Source: CF-46 sp042408445 | GTDB taxonomy: Bacteria; Chloroflexota; Limnocylindria; Limnocylindrales; CSP1-4 | Direction: 5' to 3' | Length of the DNA stretch: 64,000 nucleotides | Assembly: GCA_042408445.1 (NCBI GenBank) | Contig: JBHORC010000040.1 | Span: forward strand, 124,001 to 188,000 | In this document: positions 1 to 8,966 of the stretch, piece after piece | Layout of the letters: every line of letters begins with the position of its first letter | Position numbering within the stretch: position 1 is the stretch's first letter | The notes under the pieces: generated by a model | Databases searched by the model: none | The model's input: only the letters and a program-made list of their open reading frames with translations | Told to the model about the DNA's origin: nothing | Made by a program: the position numbers and the translations under genes

Positions 1-386
1 GGAGATGCGGGTGTCGGCGTTGCCGGAACGTCGCTGGGCGACGGCTCGACGGAGCCGGACGGCTGGACCTCTGGCGATGCGGGCACGGACGCCGATGGCG
101 CGATCCCGGGCGGCGTCGACGGCAATGGCGCGACGGATCGGGCGGGAACCGGTTCGCTCGGCGTGGGCGGCAGGGAGCCAGGCGGCGCGCCCGACCCGGG
201 CTGGGACGCAGGCGGCGCCGACGGACCCGGCGACGCGGCACCGGTGACGGGTGCCGACGAGTGAGGCGACGCCGCGATCTGCTGGAGGGTCGGGCCGACC
301 ACGCCGGCCGAGAGGGCGATGGCCGCAAGGACGAGATTCAGCAGTCCCATCGCGATGACCAGGCGGACGCGCTGCGCGGTGGTCAC
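1..386 (-). CDS. N-terminal part of a membrane-anchored Ser/Pro-rich protein, cut by the window edge
   Basis: The frame runs leftward from a GTG at 386 and is still open at base 3, so only the first 128 codons are present. A short basic N-terminus is followed by one hydrophobic segment at about residues 9-30, then from about residue 40 a low-complexity run of Pro, Ser, Ala and Thr. That layout fits a signal anchor plus an extended linker leading to an extracytoplasmic domain beyond the edge. An AAGGAG lies 12 bases before the GTG. The opposite strand is also open here, but it translates to Arg-rich or Gly/Asp-rich sequence without domains, as the complement of a Pro/Ser linker would. No family can be named. 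Confidence 0.6.
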   Translation of the reverse strand, partial: MTTAQRVRLVIAMGLLNLVLAAIALSAGVVGPTLQQIAASPHSSAPVTGAASPGPSAPPASQPGSGAPPGSLPPTPSEPVPARSVAPLPSTPPGIAPSASVPASPEVQPSGSVEPSPSDVPATPTPAS

Positions 387-440
387 GGTCTGGCCGGGCT
401 CCTTGACGGGACTCGGGTGTCGTGTTCGGGGACGTGGCCG

Positions 441-449
441 ATGGTAGCA
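441..449 (-). promoter_or_regulatory. Candidate extended -10 promoter element (TGCTACCAT)
   Basis: On the minus strand the sequence reads TGCTACCAT, an extended -10 shape (TG, one base, hexamer). It lies about 55 bases before the GTG of the cut membrane protein and downstream of thpR. The same TGCTAnnAT pattern recurs before the DnaB-like gene and before the agmatinase gene. No convincing -35 is visible. Confidence 0.3.
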
Positions 450-504
450 CTCGGCCCCCTCCGGACCGGCCCCCGGACGCACAGGGAGTGCCCGATTCGC
501 GAGA

Positions 505-1092
505 TCAGCGGGGCATCGAGAGGAGCTGCTCGGCGCGCGCGACGTACCGGGCGGGGCCCGACCCCGTGAGGCTTTCGAAGAGGACGATCCGATCCACGAC
601 GGTCTCGATCGAGACGTCGCGCGCAGCGGCGATCAACGCCGCGGCCGTCGCCCGGCCGGCCGGCACACCGTCGGCCCGGGCGAGCGTCAGGTGGGCCCGG
701 AACGGGCGTCGCTCCGGGCTCCAGCCGGACCGCTCGAGGGCCTCATCGACGCGAGCCGCGAGCGCCGCGAGCTCGTCACCGCCGACGGTCACGCCGAGCC
801 ACAGCGTTCGTGGCCGGCCGGTCGGTGGAAAGGCGCCGGCGCCGCCGAACCGCACGGCGAACGGCGCAAGATCCGTCGCCGCCTCCGCGAGCACCGCCTC
901 GAGCGCGGGCACGCGCTCGGGTGACGTCGGCCCGAGGAAGCGCAGCGTCACGTGGACCCCTTCCAGGCGGACCCAGCGGACCCCGCCGCGTTCCGGCTCG
1001 CCGGCGCGGACCGTCGAGACGAGGTCGACGACAGCGACCCGGGCAGCCTCCCCGAGCGGAACGGCGATGAAGAGCCGGGGGTCGTCGATCAA
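505..1092 (-). CDS. thpR: RNA 2',3'-cyclic phosphodiesterase (LigT/ThpR family)
   Basis: A 2H-phosphoesterase of about 195 residues, the usual family size. Both catalytic HxTx motifs are present: HVTL at about residues 47-50 and HLTL at about 134-137. The family hydrolyses 2',3'-cyclic phosphate ends of RNA to 2'-phosphates and can ligate tRNA halves; the physiological role is poorly defined. The start chosen is a TTG at 1092 that overlaps the ppa stop codon (TTGA), implying translational coupling to ppa upstream. A longer open frame continues to 1542, but there it only shadows ppa and has no homologous content. The first residues after the TTG (IDDPRLFIAVPLG) match the expected N-terminal beta strand of the fold. 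Confidence 0.85.
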   Translation of the reverse strand: MIDDPRLFIAVPLGEAARVAVVDLVSTVRAGEPERGGVRWVRLEGVHVTLRFLGPTSPERVPALEAVLAEAATDLAPFAVRFGGAGAFPPTGRPRTLWLGVTVGGDELAALAARVDEALERSGWSPERRPFRAHLTLARADGVPAGRATAAALIAAARDVSIETVVDRIVLFESLTGSGPARYVARAEQLLSMPR

Positions 1093-1637
1093 GCTCCCGG
1101 GGTCCGCCGATCCGGAGCTTCGGCGAGCCAGGTCTCGCGATCGGCGGCAAGCACCTCGCGGGCGCGGCTCGCTTCCCGCCAGCCGATGACCACGGTCTCC
1201 TTCGCCTCCAGCATCTTGTAGGTCTCGAAGAAATGCTCGATCTCGACGAGCCGGTGCGGCCGCACCTGGTCGAGTCGCTCGACGTGCGACTGGTGCGGGT
1301 CGCCGACCGCGACGCACAGGACCTTGAAGTCCGGTCCCTTGTCGTCGCGCATCTCGAGCCCGCCGATCGGCCGCGCCCAGACCCGGCAACCGGGGAAGGT
1401 GGGCTCGTCGATCAGGAGCAGGGCGTCCGTGTGGTCGCCGTCCCCGCCGCGCGTGTCGGTGATGAACCCGTAGTCGAAGTTGTAGTGAACGGCCGAGGCG
1501 AGCACCCGGTCGAGCCGGAACACGCCGGCCTGCTCGTCCCACTCGTACTTGTTCCGGCTTCCGCGGGGAATCTCGACGACGACCTCGACGACGTCGGGGA
1601 ACGCGGCGGGCGGGGCGGTCACGGGCGGGGATCCCAC
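1089..1637 (-). CDS. ppa: Inorganic pyrophosphatase (family I)
   Basis: Soluble pyrophosphatase that hydrolyses PPi to two phosphates and so drives biosynthetic reactions. The 182-residue length fits the family. The metal-binding signature DGDHTD (Asp66, Asp68, Asp71) corresponds to the canonical DGDPLD core, and an upstream EIPRGSRNKYE block matches the conserved substrate-binding segment. The annotated start is the GTG at 1637; a second in-frame GTG at 1622 would give 177 residues, and neither has a clear Shine-Dalgarno. A TAGACT box only 12 bases before 1637 suggests a leaderless or nearly leaderless transcript. thpR follows with a TTGA overlap, so the two are probably cotranscribed. Confidence 0.93.
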   Translation of the reverse strand: MGSPPVTAPPAAFPDVVEVVVEIPRGSRNKYEWDEQAGVFRLDRVLASAVHYNFDYGFITDTRGGDGDHTDALLLIDEPTFPGCRVWARPIGGLEMRDDKGPDFKVLCVAVGDPHQSHVERLDQVRPHRLVEIEHFFETYKMLEAKETVVIGWREASRAREVLAADRETWLAEAPDRRTPGA

Positions 1638-1649
1638 GGCATGGCGTCG

Positions 1650-1655
1650 AGTCTA
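1650..1655 (-). promoter_or_regulatory. Candidate -10 box (TAGACT) for ppa-thpR
   Basis: TAGACT on the minus strand, 12 bases upstream of the ppa GTG. Initiation about 7 bases downstream would leave a leader of only a few bases, which fits the absence of a Shine-Dalgarno. The same hexamer precedes the tRNA, rarA, the DUF4446 gene and a small membrane protein gene in this window. No good -35 is seen. Confidence 0.4.
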
Positions 1656-1905
1656 GACGGCTCCGGGCACACGAAAACGCCCGAAGGAACCAGCCCGCAC
1701 GGTTTCGATCGTGGGAGCGACGAGCCTTGATGTGATCTCGGCCGGCCGGCTCCCGGATCGGCGGTCACGACCGGGGCGAGCCTTGCGACCCGCTTGGTCG
1801 GACCGGCGGCGCTGCGTGGATCACTCCCCGCCTCGCCTGTCCGTTTGCGATGGCCCCTTCGGGCAAGACGAACCATATGCGGCGGGGTGCGGCCCGGCAA
1901 CGGCC

Positions 1906-1980
1906 TTATCCACGAACTTGCGTCCACCCTGGGCGACCTCGTCCACGAATCCGGGCCGCGTGTGGACGAGATGTGGAAGA
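1906..1980. promoter_or_regulatory. Cluster of five DnaA-box-like 9-mers in the largest intergenic gap
   Basis: The 472-base gap 1638-2109 contains no credible gene. Within 75 bases it carries five 9-mers resembling DnaA boxes (consensus TTATCCACA; GC-rich variants TTGTCCACA/TCGTCCACA). They are TTATCCACG at 1906 (+), GCGTCCACC at 1920 (+), TCGTCCACG at 1939 (+), TCGTCCACA at 1961-1969 (-) and TCTTCCACA at 1972-1980 (-). Three point one way and two the other. This could be an origin fragment, a DnaA titration or regulatory site, or chance. No AT-rich unwinding region and no dnaA or dnaN is visible nearby, though a DnaB-type ATPase gene lies just to the right. The rest of the gap shows only the palindrome at 2067-2090. 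Confidence 0.4.
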
Positions 1981-2066
1981 CGGGCCCCGCGCGATGTGCT
2001 ACGCGCGCCCGAGCTGCCACGGAATCGCGGACGCCGGGCGGGACTCGAAGGTGCGCGGGAATCGAA

Positions 2067-2090
2067 CGGCCCGGCCGATCGGCCGGGCCG
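2067..2090 (-). terminator. 24-base perfect palindrome downstream of the DnaB-like gene
   Basis: Two 10-base arms (CGGCCCGGCC / GGCCGGGCCG) enclose GATC, giving a very stable hairpin 20 bases past the stop codon of the DnaB-like gene. No U-run follows, so if it terminates transcription it is not a classical intrinsic terminator. It could also be a protein-binding palindrome, since it borders the DnaA-box-like cluster. Confidence 0.45.
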
Positions 2091-2109
2091 GAACGGAGTC
2101 GCGAGCGAC

Positions 2110-3186
2110 TCAGTCGTTGTAGAGACGCTCCTCGATCAGCTTCTCCTGGACGGTCCGACCGTTCGGGTCGAAGCAGCTGAACTCGAAATGCTTCTCGAAC
2201 TCGAGATCGACGTTGTCCTGGCCGCCGCGGTTCTTCTCGACGGAGATCACGACCCAGTCGCGGAACCGCTGCGCCTGGTACGGGTTGAACTCGATGTTGA
2301 CCTTCGCGACGATGTGGTACTTCTCGTTGAGGATCAGGATGATGTCGGCCTCGTAGTTGATCGCCGACGAGCCGCGCAGGTGGAAGTTCCGCAGGCGCGA
2401 TGCCTTCAGGCCCTCCTTGTCGGCGGCGACGATGCTGATCATCGGCACGTCCTCGGACAGCGCGACGTCCTTGAGGCCGTTCACCACGTAGGTGACCTTC
2501 TCCGTCTCCGTGTTCGGCTCCGGGATCTGGGGCACCTTCTGGAGATAGTCGACGAACACGACGAGCCGTCGATCGCCGCTGAGCTCCCGGTGCTGCTGGA
2601 CGAGCTTTCGGATGTTGTCGACCGTCGAGGCCGTCTGCGAGCCGCGCAGGAGAAAGAGATTCTGGCCGTAGCGGGCGATCCGGTCCAGCGACGGGCGGAG
2701 CCGGGGATTGGCCGCGAGCTGGGCGACGCCGCCGCCCTCGGCCATCCAGGTCCCGAGGATCTCCTTGCGGACGTCCTGGATCTTGATCGCGCCGGTCTTG
2801 TGCGGGAGGTGGGCCAGCGCCGACTCCATCGCGATCAGCCGGTTGAGCAGGTACTGCTCGTCGTGCTCGAAGCAGATGTAAAGCACGTTTGCCTGGCCGC
2901 CCGATGCGACGTTGCGCGCCATCTGGAGCGCCATCGTCGTCTTGCCGGTGCCCTGGGCGCCGCCGATCAGGAGCAGCTCGCCGGCGCGAAGGCCGGCTCC
3001 GATCGTCTTGTCGAGCGGGGTGAAGCCGAGCGGAACGGGCTGGTACTCCCCCACCCGACCCGAGACGACCTTGTCGTTGAGATCGACGAGCACGTCGAGC
3101 GCGGAGCGCGGCGCCATGCTGCCCGTGTCGGCGTCGAGACGCCAGGTGGGGGCCGCGGCGGCAGTCGGGTCGACGGTCTCGGTCAC
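2110..3186 (-). CDS. DnaB C-terminal-type RecA-fold ATPase lacking the DnaB N-terminal domain
   Basis: A 358-residue protein that is almost entirely a replicative-helicase C-terminal ATPase domain. Walker A GAQGTGKT is at residues 76-83. A Walker B strand ending VDYLQ is the DnaB-type motif. A later RGSSAINYEADIILIL segment matches the DNA-contacting/sensor region of DnaB. The normal helical N-terminal domain of about 150 residues (hexamer collar and primase contact) is absent; only about 45 residues of unrelated, partly low-complexity sequence precede the ATPase. It is therefore unlikely to be the main replicative helicase unless the N domain is encoded elsewhere. Start is GTG 3186 with GGAGGA about 10 bases upstream; it is monocistronic. 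A KaiC/RadA-like recombination role is the alternative. Confidence 0.75.
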   Translation of the reverse strand: MTETVDPTAAAAPTWRLDADTGSMAPRSALDVLVDLNDKVVSGRVGEYQPVPLGFTPLDKTIGAGLRAGELLLIGGAQGTGKTTMALQMARNVASGGQANVLYICFEHDEQYLLNRLIAMESALAHLPHKTGAIKIQDVRKEILGTWMAEGGGVAQLAANPRLRPSLDRIARYGQNLFLLRGSQTASTVDNIRKLVQQHRELSGDRRLVVFVDYLQKVPQIPEPNTETEKVTYVVNGLKDVALSEDVPMISIVAADKEGLKASRLRNFHLRGSSAINYEADIILILNEKYHIVAKVNIEFNPYQAQRFRDWVVISVEKNRGGQDNVDLEFEKHFEFSCFDPNGRTVQEKLIEERLYND

Positions 3187-3223
3187 GCTGGGTCATCCTC
3201 CCCGGAACCACGAAGTCGGGTGC

Positions 3224-3232
3224 ATCGTAGCA
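3224..3232 (-). promoter_or_regulatory. Candidate extended -10 promoter (TGCTACGAT) for the DnaB-like gene
   Basis: Minus-strand TGCTACGAT lies 37 bases upstream of the GTG at 3186, leaving room for a short leader that contains the GGAGGA ribosome site. It differs by one base from the element at 441-449. No -35 is evident. Confidence 0.35.
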
Positions 3233-3286
3233 CCGGGGATTCGGCCCGCAGCCGCCCGAAAGCGGGCCCGCGAACAGCCGAAGGTC

Positions 3287-4696
3287 CTATCCCGAGGCGC
3301 GCCCGAGCCCCGCGATCTCGTCCCACAGACGGACGATCGTGCGGATCCCCGTCTCGTAGATGGCGACGTCCATCCACTCGTTCGGAGCGTGGGCGTGACC
3401 GTCGGCCGGCGCAAACCCGACGAGGACGACCGGCTGCCCGAGCTTCTCCTCGAACGAGGCGCAGACCGGGATGGAGCCGCCTTCGCGGATGTAGACCGGC
3501 GGACGGCCGAACGTCGCTTCGAGCGCCCGGGCCGCGGCCTGGGTGACGGGGTGGTCGACCGGCGTGAGGCTCGGGCGGCCGCCGCCGAGGTACCGGACCG
3601 ATGTCGTCACGCCCTCCGGCGCGACCTCGGCGACGAACGCCCGGAGGCGCTCGAAGATCACGTCGGGATCCTGGTCCGGGACCAGCCGACAGCTCACCTT
3701 TGCATGGGCGTGCGCGGGGATGATCGTCTTCGACCCTTCGCCCTGGAAGCCGCCCCAGAGCCCGTTGACGTCCAGCGTGGGTCGCGCACCGCGGCGCTCC
3801 AGCGTCGTGTAGCCCGCCTCGCCGAACAGCGACGGCAGGCCGAGGTGTGCGCGATAGGTCTCGTCGTCAAACGGGAGCTCGGCGAAGCGGCGGCGGTCGT
3901 CGTCGGTCAGCTCCCGGACCTCGTCGTAGAAGCCCGGGACGGTGATCCGGCCATCGGCGTCCTTGAGCCTGGCGATGATCGAGGCGAGGGCGTTGGCCGG
4001 GTTCTGGACTGCGCCGCCAAAGCCGCCGGAGTGGAGATCGACCGCGGTCCCGACGACGTCGATCTGGGCGTACATGAGGCCGCGCAACCCGATCGTGATC
4101 GCCGGGATCTCGCCCTCGAACAGGCCGGTGTCACTGATGATCGCAACGTCCGCAGCGAGCTTCTCCCGGTTCGCCTCGAGCCATGCGTCGAGGTGGACGC
4201 TGCTCGATTCCTCTTCGCCCTCGAACACGAACTTGAGGTTCACCGGCAGCCCGCCGCGGACGCCGAGGATCGCCTCGGTGGCCCGCAGGTGCATGTGCAG
4301 CTGGCCCTTGTCGTCGGACGCGCCGCGGCCGACCATCCGGCCGTTGACGACCACCGGCTCGAAGGGTGCCGAATCCCAGAGCTCGATCGGGTCGACCGGT
4401 TGGACGTCGTAGTGGCAGTACACGAGGGCGGTCGGCGCGCCATCGGCGTGGAGCCAGTCGCCGTACACGACCGGATGGCCGCCGGTCTCGGCCACCTCGA
4501 CGTGCTCGACCCCGCTCGCCCGGAGGTCCGCGGCGATCCACTCGGCTGCCCGGCGGCAATCGGCCGCGTGCTCAGGCAGCGCGGAGATGCTCGGGATGCG
4601 GAGGAAGTCGCGGTACGACTCGAGCCGTTCGTCAGCCCGGTCCGAGAGCCAGCCCTCGACCTCCGGGTCGATGGCGGAGGAACGCATCGTCGTCAT
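3287..4696 (-). CDS. M20 family metallo-dipeptidase (ArgE/DapE/carnosinase-like)
   Basis: A zinc-dependent exopeptidase of about 469 residues with the full M20 metal site. The first ligand block is YCHYDVQP (His95, Asp97). The bridging Asp128 lies in GRGASDDKGQ, the general-base Glu is in FEGEEES at about 160, and the late ligand is His in DGHAHAPNE near the C-terminus. The long dimerisation insert typical of the carnosinase-like subgroup is present. Cytosolic dipeptide hydrolysis is likely; the exact substrate cannot be read from sequence. Start taken at ATG 4696 (MTTMRSS); an in-frame ATG at 4738 would add 14 residues, and neither has a good Shine-Dalgarno. It lies downstream of ftsH but is separated by a terminator-like hairpin, so it is probably transcribed on its own. 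Confidence 0.88.
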   Translation of the reverse strand: MTTMRSSAIDPEVEGWLSDRADERLESYRDFLRIPSISALPEHAADCRRAAEWIAADLRASGVEHVEVAETGGHPVVYGDWLHADGAPTALVYCHYDVQPVDPIELWDSAPFEPVVVNGRMVGRGASDDKGQLHMHLRATEAILGVRGGLPVNLKFVFEGEEESSSVHLDAWLEANREKLAADVAIISDTGLFEGEIPAITIGLRGLMYAQIDVVGTAVDLHSGGFGGAVQNPANALASIIARLKDADGRITVPGFYDEVRELTDDDRRRFAELPFDDETYRAHLGLPSLFGEAGYTTLERRGARPTLDVNGLWGGFQGEGSKTIIPAHAHAKVSCRLVPDQDPDVIFERLRAFVAEVAPEGVTTSVRYLGGGRPSLTPVDHPVTQAAARALEATFGRPPVYIREGGSIPVCASFEEKLGQPVVLVGFAPADGHAHAPNEWMDVAIYETGIRTIVRLWDEIAGLGRASG

Positions 4697-4742
4697 GGCA
4701 CCGATCGTGAGGGCGGTCGGGTGGCGGCCGCCGGACATGGAG

Positions 4743-4769
4743 CGACCCCGAGCCGAAGGCCCGGGGTCG
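4743..4769 (-). terminator. Hairpin with UUCG-type loop downstream of ftsH
   Basis: On the minus strand an 11-base-pair GC-rich stem (CGACCCCGGGC paired with GCTCGGGGTCG, one G-U) closes on a loop containing TTCG. It starts 27 bases past the ftsH stop. There is no clear U-tract. Its position and the tetraloop make it a probable ftsH terminator. Confidence 0.6.
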
Positions 4770-4796
4770 GTTGGCGGGTGATCGTGGAGCGGCCGA

Positions 4797-6710
<1,914 letters not shown>

Positions 6711-6760
6711 CGGAGCCTCCGGGGATCTGCGGTCGACGCCGCGCGGCGACCAGCCGATCG

Positions 6761-6766
6761 AGTATA
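6761..6766 (-). promoter_or_regulatory. Candidate -10 box (TATACT) for ftsH
   Basis: Minus-strand TATACT, 50 bases upstream of the ftsH TTG, in the ftsH-kinase divergent region. It stands out in very GC-rich DNA. No TTGACA-like -35 is present at 16-18 bases, so an activator or alternative sigma contact may be needed. Confidence 0.45.
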
Positions 6767-6941
6767 GCGTCGGTTCGTGACAGCCCCGCCCGACGGTCGT
6801 CCCGGGCTGTCTCGACCTCCTGTCGGAGGTTCGCTCGCAGGACCGCACCGGATGCAGGGCGGTTCCACCCGGGACGTTGCAACCTTCGCGCGATGCCGGT
6901 GACGAGCGTCGCCACCCGTGCCGACGTGCCGAGCAGGTTCG

Positions 6942-8756
6942 ATGGTCGCGATGATCACCTCGAGCCGGGTCCTGGCCGGTCGCTATCGCGTGCTCGGCCC
7001 CCTCGGCGAGGGCGGCATGGCGATCGTCCAGCGCGCCCACGACGAGGTGCTCGGTCGCGACGTCGCGGTGAAGGTCCTCCGCCCGGCGCTCGCCGACGAT
7101 CCCGAGTTCGTCCGGCGGTTCCGCCGCGAGGCCCAGCACGCGGCCGCGCTGCACGACCCGCACATCGTCACGATCCACGACCTCGGCGTGGATCCCGTCA
7201 CCGGCGCCGACTACATCGTCATGCAGCTCGTCGACGGGACGACGCTGGAGGCGCTCCTCGCCAGGCGGCGACGCCTCCCGCTCAGCCAAGCGCTCCGGAT
7301 CGCCGAGGAGACGGCTGCGGCGCTCCAGGTCGCCCACGACCACGGGATCGTCCATCGCGACGTGAAGCCGGGCAACATCCTGCTGGACCGGGAGGGCTCC
7401 GTCCTCGTCGCCGACTTCGGGATCGCCCGGGCAGCCGGCGCGGGCGGGGCGACGACCTCCGGTGTCGTCATCGGGTCGGCCCAGTACGTCAGCCCCGAGC
7501 AGGTTGCCGGCGATCCGATCACGCCAGCCTCGGACATCTACTCGCTGGGCGTCGTCCTCTACGAGCTCGTCACCGGCCAGCGACCGTTCGACGGCCCGTC
7601 CGCTGCGGTCATCGCGCTCCAGCGCCTGCGGTCGGACCCGCCGCCGCCGTCGACCGTCGCGAGCGACGTTCCCCCGGAGATCGACGAGATCGTCCTGCGC
7701 GCCCTGGCCCGATCGCCGGTGGACCGGTATCCCTCCGCGGCGGAGATGGCGATCGCGATCGACCGCTTCCGCCTCGAGCATCTCGGCGGCGTCCGCCGCT
7801 CGGGCGCCGCTCCGCGCGTGCCGAGCGCGGAGTCGGACGAGGCCGCCGAGCAGCTCCCGGCCGCCGCGGCGCTCGGGATCGGAGCGCTGGCGGCCGAGGA
7901 TCGTCCCGAGGTGGCGGTCGTCCACCGTGCGGACTCCGTCGGGCCTCCCGGACCCGAGCCAACCGGGCCGGACGTCCCGCCCGGTCCCGCCGTCGCGCGG
8001 TCGAGGCGCACTGCCGGCGTCCGGGCTGATCCGGCCGCGCGGCCCGCCCTGGAGCGGGCACGCCGGAGCGGGCCGGTCCGTCGCGCGCGCGAGCCGGTCC
8101 GCCGGGACGCCGCCGCGACGCGCGTGCCGAGGGCCGTCGCGCTCATGCCGCTCATCCTGCTGTGCCTCCTTGCGGCCTTCGGCGTGGCGGCGTTCGTCGC
8201 ATCCGGTCGCGGGACGGACCAGCCGCGATCGAGCGCGCTTGCGCTCGGATCGCCTTCGCCGTCGGAAGGCGCCGTGGCCCCGCCGGTCGTGCCGACGCCC
8301 TCGGCAAGCTCGTCGGTCGCGCCGTCGGCATCTCCATCCCCGACGCCGACGCCGACCCCGACACCGAAACCGACCGCTCGCGCGACCGTCCGGCCAGCGC
8401 CGACACCGAAGCCGCCGGCCGCGACCGTCACGCCGTCCGGCAGCCCGGCGGCGACGGTCCGTCGGTTCTACGAGCTCGTCGTGGCCCATCGCTTCGACGA
8501 CGCGGCGCGGCTGTGGACCGCGCGCATGCGCCGCCAGTACCCGCCCTCGGGCTACATCAACGGCCGGTTCTCGCCGACGACCGCGATCGACATCCGACGG
8601 CTCGAGACGCGGTCGCTCAACGCGGCGAAGGGCACCGCCACGGTGTACGTCGACCTGATCGAGCACCGCAGCGGCGAGTCGCCGCGCCACTACGCCGGAA
8701 CGTGGGATCTCGTGCGCGGAACGTCCGGTTGGCTCATGGACCGACCGCACTTCTGA
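6942..8756 (+). CDS. Membrane Ser/Thr protein kinase with an extracytoplasmic NTF2-like domain
   Basis: A PknB-type receptor kinase of about 604 residues. The cytosolic kinase domain (about 14-275) has a Gly-loop GEGGMA at 22-27, catalytic Lys44 in VAVKVL, HRDVKPGN at 138-145, DFG at 158-160 and an SPE version of the APE motif. An Arg-rich juxtamembrane linker leads to one transmembrane helix (about 405-425). Then comes a Pro/Thr/Ser linker with repeated TP units and a C-terminal domain of about 100 residues beginning ATVRRFYELVVAHRF, which resembles NTF2/SnoaL-like extracytoplasmic domains. PknB normally carries PASTA repeats there, so the sensed ligand probably differs. ATG 6942 was chosen; ATG 6951 is equally possible and no strong ribosome site separates them. 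Transcribed divergently from ftsH. Confidence 0.88.
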   Translation: MVAMITSSRVLAGRYRVLGPLGEGGMAIVQRAHDEVLGRDVAVKVLRPALADDPEFVRRFRREAQHAAALHDPHIVTIHDLGVDPVTGADYIVMQLVDGTTLEALLARRRRLPLSQALRIAEETAAALQVAHDHGIVHRDVKPGNILLDREGSVLVADFGIARAAGAGGATTSGVVIGSAQYVSPEQVAGDPITPASDIYSLGVVLYELVTGQRPFDGPSAAVIALQRLRSDPPPPSTVASDVPPEIDEIVLRALARSPVDRYPSAAEMAIAIDRFRLEHLGGVRRSGAAPRVPSAESDEAAEQLPAAAALGIGALAAEDRPEVAVVHRADSVGPPGPEPTGPDVPPGPAVARSRRTAGVRADPAARPALERARRSGPVRRAREPVRRDAAATRVPRAVALMPLILLCLLAAFGVAAFVASGRGTDQPRSSALALGSPSPSEGAVAPPVVPTPSASSSVAPSASPSPTPTPTPTPKPTARATVRPAPTPKPPAATVTPSGSPAATVRRFYELVVAHRFDDAARLWTARMRRQYPPSGYINGRFSPTTAIDIRRLETRSLNAAKGTATVYVDLIEHRSGESPRHYAGTWDLVRGTSGWLMDRPHF

Positions 8757-8767
8757 CGGACATGCAG

Positions 8768-8793
8768 AACGCCCGACCGAGGGGTCGGGCGTT
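8768..8793. terminator. Bidirectional terminator hairpin between the kinase gene and the tRNA
   Basis: Perfect 11-base-pair stem (AACGCCCGACC / GGTCGGGCGTT) with a 4-base loop, starting 11 bases past the kinase stop and 12 bases from the tRNA 3' end. The AA...TT ends give a short U tail in either direction, so it can serve both convergent units. Confidence 0.7.
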
Positions 8794-8805
8794 GGACGGT
8801 CGAGG

Positions 8806-8880
8806 TGGTAGCGGAGGGCGGATTCGAACCACCGACCAAGGGCTTATGAGTCCCCTGCTCTACCACTGAGCTACTCCGCC
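8806..8880 (-). tRNA. tRNA with CAU anticodon (elongator Met, or Ile2)
   Basis: A 75-base cloverleaf on the minus strand with encoded CCA. Acceptor GGCGGAG pairs with CTCCGCT (G1-U72 wobble), the D arm is GCTC...GAGC, the anticodon loop is CTCATAA with U33, and the T arm is GGTGG-TTCGAAT-CCGCC. The anticodon stem has an A-G mismatch at 31-39. The paired 1-72 end argues against the initiator tRNA, which has a mismatch there. A CAU anticodon may be elongator methionine or the TilS-modified isoleucine tRNA; sequence alone does not settle this. A promoter-like -35/-10 pair lies immediately upstream. Confidence 0.93.
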
Positions 8881-8890
8881 GGGCCGAACA

Positions 8891-8919
8891 AGTCTATTGA
8901 CCGCCCTCGGCGGCGGCAA
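8891..8919 (-). promoter_or_regulatory. tRNA promoter: -35 TTGCCG, 17-base spacer, -10 TAGACT
   Basis: On the minus strand TTGCCG (8919-8914) and TAGACT (8896-8891) are exactly 17 bases apart, and the -10 ends 10 bases before the mature tRNA 5' end. This is the best-formed housekeeping promoter in the window and supports reading other TAGACT boxes as -10 elements. Confidence 0.6.
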
Positions 8920-8966
8920 CTTCGCCGCTCGGTTCGGCCGAGCGCGGGGTCGTCGCTCGGGTCGGG

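Noticed and set aside
505..1542. A single long frame covering thpR and much of ppa, suggesting a fusion or frameshift
   Set aside because: The part above 1092 is Arg-rich shadow of ppa in another frame; only the thpR part matches a family, and ppa is intact in its own frame.
2041..2066. T-arm-like sequence suggesting a tRNA in the ppa-DnaB gap
   Set aside because: No acceptor, D or anticodon arms can be folded around it.
6711..8750. Open frame extending ftsH upstream by about 680 codons
   Set aside because: It lies antisense to the kinase gene, is Arg/Gly-rich without domains, and a perfect ribosome site marks the TTG at 6710.
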